From: Sergeia podlipaevii
Lineage: Eukaryota; Euglenozoa; Kinetoplastea; Trypanosomatida; Trypanosomatidae
Assembly (NCBI GenBank): GCA_030849805.1
Contig: JASANZ010002068.1
Coordinates: forward strand, 1-41,607
Reading direction: 5' to 3'
Length of the DNA: 41,607 bases
Made by a program: the position numbers and the translations under genes. The notes under the pieces are model-generated. The model searched no databases, was not told where the DNA came from, and was given only the letters and a program-made list of their open reading frames with translations. Shown here piece by piece: positions 17,471 through 27,737 of the stretch. Position 1 is the first letter of the stretch; every line of letters begins with the position of its first letter.

Positions 17471-19148
17471 TCTGATGTTTTTCCGTAACAACGCCAAGAT
17501 CTCCCAGTCCCTTTCCGTCTCTGCTCGTTCAAATTCGTATGTTTCCTTTAAAACAAAGAAAAAAAAACGTTTCCGTGAACGCTCTCACTTTCAATATTCC
17601 TTTTTTTCGCTTTCGTCTACACGGATGCACACTTGATGATATTCAGTGACTGTACTAAAGTCAACGACGCGCAACGCAAAATAAGATAAAATCAGCGAGT
17701 CACCACTATGTGAATGAGCAGTATATATGTAGGGAGAAAATGCGCCACACTCACAATAATAAGGAAATCAACGCGGGGGTGATTTTGGAAGCCTAGAAAG
17801 AATGAGGATGATGATGATGATAACGCAACAATGAAAATAAATAAGAAAGAAGTGTCAAACAACAGCAGAAAAAAAAAATTACGGCAGCTACTGCACCTTC
17901 CGTCTTTCAAAAAAAAAAAAAAAAGAATTTCAAAAAAGTGGTAAAAAAAAACTTAAAAGCAAAAAAAGTAAGGAAAAACACACGCTAGAAAGGAAAAAAA
18001 AGGAGGGAAAGCGCTACAGCGAACACTCGTAAAAAAAAAAAAAGCAACCAAAGAATACCACTAACACTCACTCGCTCACAACTGAAAAGCTGAGCAAATA
18101 AGTAAGATGAATGGAGAAGGTATCGTATTGCCGAGCCTCTCCAAAACTGTTATAATACTGTCCTAGAGAGAGAGAGAGAGAGAGAGAGAAAAAAAAAAAA
18201 AAGAGAGAGAGAAAGGGAAAAAGAAAAGAACGCCTTTGGCTAGCAAATGTATTTGTGAGGGAATGTGTGTGTGTGTGCGCCCGTTCGACACCTTTTTCTT
18301 TCTTGCTATTTCGCCTTGATAACACACTTAACAGCGTTCTCGCTAACTAATGCCTTTTCTTCTCTTTTATTATTATTATCCTCGCGTGTGCAAAGAGGGC
18401 ACAAATACTTTGTGATGGGTGGTATGTCGAGTGTATCTTCTGCTGAAAATTTTCGCGTGCTTCACGTTTGTGTTTCACTATATATAGTGTATCTATATAC
18501 TCACCTCAATTTAGTGTTGACAACTGACAAAGATACTCCTCAAGTTGCTATGCAATTCTTCTTGTGGGAGAGTGTTGTTGTATTTCGTTCCGTCCAGTCA
18601 AGTCACTAAGTCAAAAAAAATAAAAAATTAAAGCACCTATATATATATATTGCCCTTACGTTGTTTATTTGTCTCTTTAAAAAAGATTCTTTCCCTTTAT
18701 TCCCACTGTTGAAGCTCCCTGGCTATCTATTTTTGTGCTTCGTGTTTCTCTTTCCTTCTTCCCTACCTTCACGGCTGTACCGATCAGTCAGGCAATGGAG
18801 AAACTTTATGGACAAAAAAAACAAAAGCGTATCCTTTTGACGCAAAAAAAAAAAAAAAAAATCACTCAAGCAATGAAAATCAGTAGCACTTAGAAAACAA
18901 AGATATTTAAAGATTCAAACAAGAAATAAACAACAACAAAAAAAACAACAATGTAAGTATATATTTGGAAAAGAAATAGTGAAAGAGAAAAGAAATGCAA
19001 CCAGCAGTCTCTCTATCACTTGAATTCAAACCAACAATGGTAATATAAAAAGAACAAAGAATCAAAGTGAGGTGTGCGTATATATGGAATCGACACAAGG
19101 GAACTGTATCTCTCTCTTTACCACAAATGGTGAGGGACGTTCCCTATC

Positions 19149-19175
19149 TATATATATATATATATATATATATAT
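19149..19175. repeat. (TA)n microsatellite
   Basis: About 13 uninterrupted TA units, among the longest in the window, in the presumed 3' UTR of the PDZ-like-domain gene. Confidence 0.9.
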
Positions 19176-19683
19176 GAGTTCCTTGCGAGATAATGATATT
19201 TTTTCTCGTTGTTTTGAAACCTTTGTTGTTGTTCTAAGCCTTAAAAAAAAAATTCTACTGTATAATTGAAATTGAGAATGACCCCCACCTAAAAAAAAGT
19301 CTCTCCTACTCCACTACTGTTGGCATAAGTCCCCCAAAAAAAGCAACGAAAAAAAGACGGCAAAAAAAAAAAATAGAGAGGAAGATGAAAAAGAAAAAAA
19401 TAACATATTTGTATAGATAGACAGAGGGATGTCTTTAGAAGTGTATACTTAACTGCATAATCTTCAGAAAAAAAAAAAAAACGAACGTCATATCTTTAAG
19501 AGGTTGGGATCCATTGCAATTAATCATTTTATTGAGCTTTATTCGATGAAAGTTAATAGGGAACGCTTCAAGATGCTACAAGTGCGCTCTTCACACGTAA
19601 AGATGTATAAACACTCATCAACACCGCAAAAATACACAGACTCTCTCTCTCTTAACATCCATCGTAGTTCAATAGCATGCTCA

Positions 19684-22600
19684 CTAACTAGACAGCGTGA
19701 GACGGAAGGAGAGCTTCCCCTTAATTAGCGCAATCACCGCCTTACCATCTGCCACAGGTGTGTCGTCCACCGCCGTCACGCGCCATCCAACAAACGACAT
19801 CTCCGGCTGATCGAAAGCAACACTAGCAGCGGCAACTGCAAAAGGGGTGCCGAGCTCTACACGTTTCACAACAGCGTTAGAACCGTCCAGAACAAATCCC
19901 AGCACAGACTGCACAGACTCCCGAGAGACTTCCAGCTGTACATGTGTCGCATCAGTTCCTTCGCCGCTCTTCACATGAGGGATGGTAGGCACGGCACCTC
20001 CACTGCTTCCCACCACAACAGTAGCTGGAAGGGGCTCCAGGTCCTCGAGCACAGCACGCCGCTTTTGCCGCTGCTCACGTGTTACGTTGAAGAAGAGATT
20101 ATGGGTGAGGGCAACGCGAACAGTGGACTCAAGGCGACTAAGAGAGCGCAACACTCCACGCAAGTACGCACTCACACCTTCCACGTCAGCCGCTGCAGAA
20201 GGGAAGCTATCCGCTAGAAGGAGGGCCACCTCACGAGCCCATTGCCGGTCGGCCCGCTTTGCGCGTTCTGTCGATGGTTCATAAGAGCCCACCTTATCAA
20301 GTGGAGATAAAGAGCTATCTGAGGGAGTACGCAAAACCAAATCCGCGTCCTTCACCTCGACATTGAGAGCTTCACCACTGCAGCCACGGAGGAGTCCACG
20401 CTCCCTCAGTACGGCTCCGTATTCGCGCAAACCATTGCTGATTACAAAAAGACGCAGCACCAAGTAGCCGTGCACACGCGCCAGATCGACCGTGGTAGTG
20501 GCACCCACAGTAACCGTCGTACGTCGCAATTCCTTCACAGGGCTTCTCCCTGCTGACCTCTCAACATCGGACACAACGCTGTCAGACGTAATCTCGGTCA
20601 CGCCCAACAGCTCCGCCAGCGAGTCGTGAGCGTTTTCTCTGGAAGGAGCCGAGTGACTCTCCTCGCGTGAGTCCGCGCCGCCGCCGCCGCCGCCGCTGCT
20701 GCTGCTGCTGCTATTTTCTTCACTACGACGAGCGCTACTCTGATCATAGAGCAAGTCACTGTTGCGCACCAGCACAAAAACCAGTTCCTGCACCTGCCAC
20801 AGCGGCATCCATAGCAATGACGGGTGCACCACATGCGCATGAACGACACTCAATATAGACTGTGCATGACGCCGCCGCACCGTTTCGTCTTGAATAAAAG
20901 TGCGGTCCTGCCGCAATCCAGAGAAGTAGAAGAGAGTGCCTCTACGACGCAAGAACCACAGCTGCTTCGCCGTGCTGTGTCCAAGAGCAAAAAGTACCTC
21001 AGCTGTGTAGACGCGAGCAGCTGCTAGCGTGATCAACGCCTGGTGGTGTCGACAGTGCAACCCATGACTAGAAACGTGGAGGGAAGACAAGGACGGTGTG
21101 GCGAGATAAAAGGTGAGGAAGAACGCTACCTCTACGCTCTGTGCCAGTGTTGTTCCACACACTGAAAATGTGGACGACGTTGAGGTAGACGTGTGAGAGT
21201 CACTGCTACTACTGCCGGCAGTCATGGCGCGCTCATCAAAAGGGGACTCTGTCTCTCTCAGTAGCACAAAGGTACTCAAGCATGAAGCAAATAGTGTAGC
21301 GGATTCCTCCACCTTAAACCGCAGAGGCTGGAGAAACGCTTCTTCGGCAAGTCGCCTGCCGCCATGTATCATCAAATATTGCCGACGCATGAGTGGGAAA
21401 AAAGTGGTGTGAATCATCGAAAGAAAGAGTCGCGACGGTGGCTTATTCGGCTTCCTCTGACTCTGCATGTCATACAGCCGAACGTGTTGATCCGCAACTT
21501 TGTCAGAGGACATCTCCAGATGGACTAAAGAGCGAAATGTTTCGCTCACAAAAACCGCTATGCGTGCCCGCACACCGTCTGCTTGTTGGTAAATCATTAC
21601 CCACTTCCTTTCGCCCTTCTTCCTCGTACAATCAGCGTCGTCGCTATCTAGAGAAGAATCGTCCGCAGCTCTAGCAGTAGTAGCAGCAGCAGTGGAAGTT
21701 CTTGTTTCTCTATCCTTGTCTAACGGTGACCCAACACCGAGAGTTTCTGTGTCCGTGGCACCTAGCAGCGACACAGGCACACACCACTCATCGCGTAGCA
21801 CCAACGCCGTCTGCATGGTGACGCTTAACTCAACATCTAGGAGTGTCCGGGCAAGAATGGCTTGCACAGCTGCCACTTTGGTTACAACTCCAGATGCAGT
21901 GGTTGCACTTTGGATACCCACGTAAAGACATTGACACGCTGTATGCCCCTGGGTCGCCAGTGTCAGTGTATCTGCAAGCGCTGATGCAGCAGAAAGCAAC
22001 ATCACTGCGCGATGTGGCTGCTCTCGCCAATAGGCCTGAAAAACAGCTTCTGCTCCTACAATTATATCTTGTTTTCGATCCCTCTGACCGTGTTGAAGAT
22101 GCGCCAGATGCAGATTAAGAGCGGAGTGGATTGTGCGATGTGTCACGCAAGCATCTGCGGATGAACGCACACGCAGAGGCTGCACCGTGTGCTGCCAAAG
22201 CGCCTCGATCACTTGAGCTGCCTCCTCCGCAATTATCAAGGAAGCGTCCTTCTGTGAGCGTGAAGAATCCTTGTTGCTGCAGTGGTATGTGGCAGAAGGG
22301 CCGCTATCTTGGGGTACTGTATGAAGGAAAGCATCGAGAGCGCTGAACATCCAAGCAACATGGCTCATCAGAAGCGAGAACGCCCACTGCTCACGTGCCT
22401 GCTGTTGTGACTGATGTGTTGACAAAAATGAACGTCGACTGTCAACGCCTCTGACACCAAAAACATCACGAAGCAAAGATCGTGATTGTGCACAGGCCCA
22501 CTTGAGCTGCTGCGGGGCTTGCTTTTGTTCCTTCACCGAGCACAACATACTATCACTAAGGGCCATCACAACCATGTGGAGCTCCTCGCGCGTTTTATCT

Positions 22601-23481
22601 TTTACACGCTTATCTTGTCTCTTCCTAGCATCATTTGCCCCCCGCTGCTGTTGTTGCTGCTGCGTCGTATCGAGTTCCTGCATCTGCAAGTAGCAGCGGG
22701 CCATACTTTGAACAATAGAGCTCTGCCAGCTCATCACTTCTGGCACGGTGTCCGTCACAACTTCTCCCTTCACTTTCGGCCATGCATGCAACAAGGCGCT
22801 TGCTACATCCACTACATTGTTTGCCGTACGATGCAAGAGAGCCCTAGCGAGCACCGCATACATGTAGAGCGGGTGCGCCGCAACAGTGTCATAATCTGCT
22901 GTGGTTGGAAACGCTACGTGGCGACAAGAAAACTCAAGAAGCCGGAGAAGTGCCTCATCACTGTTATTCACTTCTGAAGCTACATAAAGTTGCTTGATGA
23001 TGGGACTCCAGTCGATGGCGGCTTTACCATGCGGTGGAGAAGCAACTTCTCGCAAAATTGTTGCTGCTAGCTCTTTTGATGACGACTGTGAATTCAATAA
23101 CGCTGGCTGTGGGCTGCTTTCGAGGTTGCCATTCTTTGACGAGTTGACCTTCAGTCCCGCCTCCACACCTACTTTTTCTTTGCCATTCTTCAGAGGTTTG
23201 GAGGACCTACCCTGCACAGTATCCATTAATGCAGCCACTCGTGCAGGCTCAAAGCCAAGCGTCTCCTGTAGAAAGTGCGAAGTAGATGAAGAGTTTAGAG
23301 CATTGCTCGAGGCTGGAGTGCGTGGTGCTGCCCCCTGTGTGAACGAATGATGCTTTGCACGTTTCCCTGTACCGCGCGATGAATTGCTGATGCTGTTTGT
23401 AGGGGTAGTGATGACCACCCTTTGCACATGGCATAGCCCAGAACTTAACTGGAGCCAACTTCCAAGCCGAAATGCCCGCAT
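19684..23481 (-). CDS. Large probable mitochondrial protein with C-terminal PDZ-like domain
   Basis: A 1265-residue protein. The N-terminus (MRAFRLGSWLQLSSGLCHVQRVV, then Ser/Thr-rich with several Arg/Lys) is basic and amphipathic and resembles a mitochondrial targeting peptide. Most of the body reads as alpha-helical segments broken by poly-Gln (about residue 272), Ser-rich and Ser/Gly-rich linkers, suggesting a helical-repeat scaffold. The last 85 residues look like a PDZ-type fold: a hydrophobic GFVLDG carboxylate-loop candidate, VKRVELGTPFAVAA, and GWRVTAVDDTPVADGKAVIALI. I do not recognise the family. Trypanosomatids have many such large organellar proteins in mitochondrial RNA metabolism, but no RNA-binding motif is visible here. 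The nearest AG upstream leaves a 30-nt 5' UTR. No downstream in-frame alternative start is better supported. Confidence 0.82.
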   Translation of the reverse strand: MRAFRLGSWLQLSSGLCHVQRVVITTPTNSISNSSRGTGKRAKHHSFTQGAAPRTPASSNALNSSSTSHFLQETLGFEPARVAALMDTVQGRSSKPLKNGKEKVGVEAGLKVNSSKNGNLESSPQPALLNSQSSSKELAATILREVASPPHGKAAIDWSPIIKQLYVASEVNNSDEALLRLLEFSCRHVAFPTTADYDTVAAHPLYMYAVLARALLHRTANNVVDVASALLHAWPKVKGEVVTDTVPEVMSWQSSIVQSMARCYLQMQELDTTQQQQQQRGANDARKRQDKRVKDKTREELHMVVMALSDSMLCSVKEQKQAPQQLKWACAQSRSLLRDVFGVRGVDSRRSFLSTHQSQQQAREQWAFSLLMSHVAWMFSALDAFLHTVPQDSGPSATYHCSNKDSSRSQKDASLIIAEEAAQVIEALWQHTVQPLRVRSSADACVTHRTIHSALNLHLAHLQHGQRDRKQDIIVGAEAVFQAYWREQPHRAVMLLSAASALADTLTLATQGHTACQCLYVGIQSATTASGVVTKVAAVQAILARTLLDVELSVTMQTALVLRDEWCVPVSLLGATDTETLGVGSPLDKDRETRTSTAAATTARAADDSSLDSDDADCTRKKGERKWVMIYQQADGVRARIAVFVSETFRSLVHLEMSSDKVADQHVRLYDMQSQRKPNKPPSRLFLSMIHTTFFPLMRRQYLMIHGGRRLAEEAFLQPLRFKVEESATLFASCLSTFVLLRETESPFDERAMTAGSSSSDSHTSTSTSSTFSVCGTTLAQSVEVAFFLTFYLATPSLSSLHVSSHGLHCRHHQALITLAAARVYTAEVLFALGHSTAKQLWFLRRRGTLFYFSGLRQDRTFIQDETVRRRHAQSILSVVHAHVVHPSLLWMPLWQVQELVFVLVRNSDLLYDQSSARRSEENSSSSSSGGGGGGADSREESHSAPSRENAHDSLAELLGVTEITSDSVVSDVERSAGRSPVKELRRTTVTVGATTTVDLARVHGYLVLRLFVISNGLREYGAVLRERGLLRGCSGEALNVEVKDADLVLRTPSDSSLSPLDKVGSYEPSTERAKRADRQWAREVALLLADSFPSAAADVEGVSAYLRGVLRSLSRLESTVRVALTHNLFFNVTREQRQKRRAVLEDLEPLPATVVVGSSGGAVPTIPHVKSGEGTDATHVQLEVSRESVQSVLGFVLDGSNAVVKRVELGTPFAVAAASVAFDQPEMSFVGWRVTAVDDTPVADGKAVIALIKGKLSFRLTLSS

Positions 23482-24063
23482 GCAAATACAGTTATTATAT
23501 GCAATAGCGTCCTAATCTTCCAACTGTTTGTGCTATTTTTTTTCCCCCTTCTTCTGCGCTTACTGTAAGAACGTCGGTTTTCATTTTATTTTTCAAACAT
23601 GGAGATAAAGCGGGCAAAGAAAAGCAGTGCTGGTGTCTATGGGAAAAAATGAAAAAGAAAATCTCCTACCGCTCCACTGTGGAGCAGCAGTCATATGATG
23701 TAAAGTAAAGCACAAAAAGACATCCTCAAGCAACGTAGAACCAATCATGTTGTATTTTTTTTATTTTATTTTTTATTTACTTCATCATAAGGCACAAAGG
23801 AAAAAAAAAGCCATCATCCTTCAAGAAATCCATGTCTATATATATGTAAACCAATCAAGGGTTAGCATTCAACGATGCCCCCAAAGCTGTCAATCTTCTA
23901 TCATCCGTTCTCTCTCTCCCTCTCTCTCTCTGTCTATCTATCATTCTAATTCTCTGTCAAGGCCTGCACACAGGCATTCCTAGTGGCAACCACATAATAA
24001 TTATAAAGATACCCAGAACGTCAGCATCATCTCTTTCCTCCCCCCCCCTCTATTCCTTTGCGT
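23482..24063. other. Intergenic between the PDZ-like-domain gene and the 24064-25824 gene
   Basis: No gene is seen. It contains plus-strand CT repeats (23909-23930), a C9 run (24040-24048), T/A-rich stretches (23754-23778) and a short TA tract (about 23836-23845). Confidence 0.7.
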
Positions 24064-25824
24064 TCACTTGTACACAACAGGCCTCTTTTCAACCAGCCTA
24101 CATGCCTTTTCATGCAGCAGCTGCATAGTCGACTGCACATCTATCTGTGACCGTATCACGTGCTGCCGAAGAGTACTGTTAGGCCCACCCCTCACATCGT
24201 TTGCTGGCAGGTACACACTGCGCCGCAGCTCCGCCTGCTCCGCGGACATGCCCGCAATGGACTGATAAAGGCTCTGCTCGTTGCGAGCGCTATACTCCTT
24301 GCGGAGACTCTCCAGTGCAGATGTCGCCTGCCAGCGAAGAGAGAGTGGCTCATTGATGCCCTTAGCGCCGTGTCTACCAAACCTGCTATTCCCCATAAGC
24401 TGATCTGCGTCGTCTCTAGCGCCTCGACCAAGGCACGGAAACTTCTGAACATTCTGCGAGAGCACTGGGGAGGGGATTGTGTAAAGGTTTTGATACGCCT
24501 TCTCACTATTCACACCCGCCTGCATACTGTGATGGTAGTAGTTGCGTAATAACTCACCCTCCACCGCAACTGCAGCTGCAGCTGCAGGGTTAGAGGCGCC
24601 ACCAGACATACCCGTAGCGGTGGCAGTCTCCGTTGCACCTGTACTCTCCTCAGCTCCACCCATCACGACCGTGCGGCAGCGTGGAAAGCTGCGGATCACA
24701 TGCATGTATGCCTCTTCTCTACCCTCTGGCACCTCCTCTTGCTCGTCATCCGCAACTGGTGCTTGCGGTGAGTCACCCGAAAGGCCCCCCGCGGTATCGA
24801 CTGAAGCAAAGCCACGAGGAGTACATGGAAAAACCGTTGAAAAGCTTACGTTGTGTGTCGTGAGTCGATGCGTGCCGAGCTCCGTCAAAGGAGACTCCGC
24901 TATGGTAGTCGCTGAGGCAGTGAATGCCGCTATGCTTCGGCGTGCTAGGGGAGTGGTAGCGGTAACAGCAAAAGCGGTAGCTGGCACATCGACAGCGCAG
25001 GTGACGATCGGAGGCGCGACCACGGCAGTGCCTGCAGGTGCTCGAACAGCGGGAGTGCTCTCACTCGCACCCGTTGATAATGGCGATATCACAGGAATGG
25101 ACGCCGCAGATGGCATTAGCATCGTTGTCGCCTGCTGCTGCTGCTGCACCTCTGAGAGACTATTGGTGAGAGGAGCTACAGTCACTACAGTTGCTGCAGG
25201 GTCTCTCGATATCGTAGGTAGAGCAGGAATGGGGAGAGCCGGTACAGGCACCGGCACCGGCGCATCGCTACTTATGCATGGAGCAAAATCACCGCCTTGC
25301 GATGCCGCAACAATAATGCAGGCGGTGGCCTGAGATGACTGAGGCACAGCCGGAGGTACTTCAATGGGCTCCTTCTTCTCCTCTGACGACGTAGTTGTAT
25401 CGGTGTGCATCTTAAGGACAGCCGCTGCTGCGGCCTCCTCACTGCCCCCAGTAATTTCCCACATAAGGTGCACCTTACTCTCTGCTCCTAACGACACCCA
25501 GCACGCCCCTACAGGGCTGCCACTACCTCCAACGGCAATGCCCTCCTCACTGCTTGCCACCACATGCATGAGTGTACTTGAGGTCGCGGCTTGATTGACG
25601 TCGGTGGTGGCGGGGGAAGCAGCGCTAGCATGAAGGGAAACCCGCACTATATCCTCTGGGAGAGTTGAACGTACTACGAAGGTACCAGGAAAGGTAGAGC
25701 ACATGCAGCTGGCCCCGCGGCGTTCGCAGCGCACCTCAATAAACGCCTTGCCGCCTGCGTCAGTATAACTGGAGAGAAGCGTGCTAGGCTCCACAGCTAG
25801 CAACTCAAAGGAATATCTAAACAT
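24064..25824 (-). CDS. Hypothetical protein (586 aa)
   Basis: I do not recognise this protein. The first 130 residues look folded and beta-rich (MFRYSFELLAVEPSTLL, KAFIEVRCERRG, GTFVVRSTLPEDIVRVSLHAS, KVHLMWEITGG) and could be a C2-like or immunoglobulin-like domain, although no calcium-binding acid cluster is obvious. Residues about 150-330 are Ala/Pro/Val-rich low complexity. The C-terminal 110 residues are again ordered and charged, with predicted helices (LRWQATSALESLRKEYSARNEQ) and a basic tail. No signal peptide or membrane segment is visible. The ATG at 25824 sits directly behind a 12-A run on the sense strand, and the nearest AG is about 53 bases upstream, so this gene differs from its neighbours in its 5' UTR. 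Confidence 0.8.
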   Translation of the reverse strand: MFRYSFELLAVEPSTLLSSYTDAGGKAFIEVRCERRGASCMCSTFPGTFVVRSTLPEDIVRVSLHASAASPATTDVNQAATSSTLMHVVASSEEGIAVGGSGSPVGACWVSLGAESKVHLMWEITGGSEEAAAAAVLKMHTDTTTSSEEKKEPIEVPPAVPQSSQATACIIVAASQGGDFAPCISSDAPVPVPVPALPIPALPTISRDPAATVVTVAPLTNSLSEVQQQQQATTMLMPSAASIPVISPLSTGASESTPAVRAPAGTAVVAPPIVTCAVDVPATAFAVTATTPLARRSIAAFTASATTIAESPLTELGTHRLTTHNVSFSTVFPCTPRGFASVDTAGGLSGDSPQAPVADDEQEEVPEGREEAYMHVIRSFPRCRTVVMGGAEESTGATETATATGMSGGASNPAAAAAVAVEGELLRNYYHHSMQAGVNSEKAYQNLYTIPSPVLSQNVQKFPCLGRGARDDADQLMGNSRFGRHGAKGINEPLSLRWQATSALESLRKEYSARNEQSLYQSIAGMSAEQAELRRSVYLPANDVRGGPNSTLRQHVIRSQIDVQSTMQLLHEKACRLVEKRPVVYK

Positions 25825-27737
25825 GTTTTTTTTTTTTAATGGAGAGAACCACAGTATGAGAGGATAAGTGAGTATATCTATGCAAAGACGTAACGCGTCA
25901 GTCTATATTCTCCTGCGAGCAAACGTGCAGTTATAATTATACCTGTTTCAATAACAATGATAGTAGTAAAAGGAGTTGAGAAGGGCAAACAGTTTGAGAT
26001 ACAAATATAACAATAGCAAAAAAAAGCCCCTACTGCCTCAACGCTTTCTCCGATTCCTTCAAGAAAGTAGTAAAGGGAGCGAGGAGGAATCACCTTCTTA
26101 ATTTTGGAAGGGCACATACTGCACGCATGGTCTGTACAAGAACCCACCTAATGACACCATACGGCTATAAAGCAACAACTGCGCGTTGCCTAGGGCACCC
26201 CCACCCTTTTTTTTGGGGGGGGGAAGGGGGGGCTTCCTCTCCATCCGCGGGAATATCGGTTTTTTTTTTTTCTTTGCTTTAGTGAACAGAACAGGGTCTC
26301 TCATCTCTTTACACTGACATATTTTTTTTTTTTTTCCCCACCCTGGCGCCTTTCTCTCTTTTCTTTGCATTTTATTACAGAAAATATATAAAGCAGAGAA
26401 AGACAAACATTGAATCTGCAAAGAAAAAAAAAAAGAGTACATGCATGCATACCTAATATTTCACGTACGCCCTCCTTCCTTCTTAGTTTTCTTCCCTAAC
26501 TAATTCTTTTAACCCTTTCATCATTGTGATCCTGCCCGATGGAAGGGTTCCCGTAAACAAAGAAGCTAGCGCATCAAAAAAAAGAAAAAAAAACCAATGC
26601 AACCCTTTCTTTGATAAGATCCCTACCTCTTCTCTTCGTTTCTCTGTTTCTCTGACCTCACTTATGCTACGCTTTTTTGATTTTCTTCGCTTTGTGTGCT
26701 CTCTTTTTTTTTGTTTCCAAATATATGATACATTCAATCAGCACTATCATCATTACTTTTTTTTCTCACCGGTTTTTTTCACTGTCCTTTTGCTACTCAC
26801 AAAAACAACAAAAAAAATAGGAGCGAGGTGTGACACGTATGCACAAGTTCACCTACTTCATATATATATATGTAAGGGAGTAGAGGAGAAATGTAGGTAG
26901 AGAGAAACACAAAGAAAAGGGAGCAAACATCTCCACACAGAGAGATGCACTGAAGGCACGGGTCATGGGGGACGCTAGAAAGATGACATAGCAAGAAAAA
27001 AAAAAAATAACATGTATATATACAGTGAGAACGAACATAGAAGCACAGGCGACGGCAAATCAAATTTTTTTAAAAAAGGATAAATACTGTTGTTTTTGTA
27101 GTGAATAATAACTAAGAAAAAGTAAAAATAGCTAAATTACATAAATACATATATAAATATCATTTCCAAAACGCAACACGAAACGAGCAAGCGCACACGC
27201 ACATTCTTTTTTTTTTTGACACTCTGCACTAGACAGAAGATAGAGAATGTCCGTCCTTGTATAGGCATGCAATCAAAAAAAAAAAAAACTATGGTGTGGT
27301 CTGGCTGTGCAAAATTTTAAAAAAGGCTGGAACAAAAAGGGTGCGTGAATACGATTTAAAGAAAGAAAAAAAAGGCAGGGCGACGCCAATGGCCATAACA
27401 GAGTGCCCACTCTCATATAGTATAATATTGATCACTATTTTTTTTTGCCTAAACACACACGCACACGCAGCGCCGAGGCTCACGGTTTAAATCATGAGTC
27501 AACTGCCTGGCATAAGTGACAGGAGTGAGAAACAAAACGAGGGAGGGAAAAGCATACAAACCCTCTCAAAAAGACACGTACAACAACAAAAACAAACAAA
27601 CAAACAAACAAAAAAGACACATAGCGAGCGGCTGCAATGAGACAAAGTAAAGCTAAACTACCGAACTTTCCCTCTAATATACAACACTACTCATCACTTT
27701 TTCATTATTTAAAAAATGAAAAAAAAATCAGCGTAGT
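25825..27737. other. Long intergenic region (1.9 kb)
   Basis: No conserved gene is recognised. It contains a plus-strand T12 run (25826-25837) adjoining the start of the 24064-25824 gene, a T8-G9-AA-G7 block (26207-26232), T runs (26259-26271 and 26321-26335), a TA tract (about 26860-26871) and (CAAA)n (27592-27611). Open frames here are low-complexity on both strands. Confidence 0.65.

Larger units (their letters stand above)
17428..19683. other. Long intergenic region (2.3 kb) upstream of the exonuclease gene
   Basis: No conserved gene is recognised. It contains ATG/GAT triplet repeats (about 17805-17822), a GA-poly(A)-GA block (18164-18211), a TA tract (18639-18651), an A18 run (18844-18861) and a long (TA)13 tract (19149-19175) about 510 bases downstream of the 19684-23481 stop. 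Open frames here are low-complexity. Confidence 0.65.

Noticed and set aside
18265..18300. A possible tRNA B-box (cgttcgacacc)
   Set aside because: No matching A-box or cloverleaf arms could be found around it on either strand.
23770..23790. A possible C/D snoRNA box (minus-strand TGATGA-like sequence)
   Set aside because: No D box was seen at a suitable distance and no terminal stem is apparent.
24542..25333. Plus-strand open frame of 263 codons
   Set aside because: It lies opposite the Ala/Pro/Val-rich low-complexity part of the 24064-25824 gene, where long antisense frames are expected from composition.
26483..26737. Possible small basic protein on the minus strand
   Set aside because: The Lys/Arg/Glu-rich sequence comes from pyrimidine-rich plus-strand DNA, it overlaps an equally open plus-strand frame, and there is no recognisable domain.
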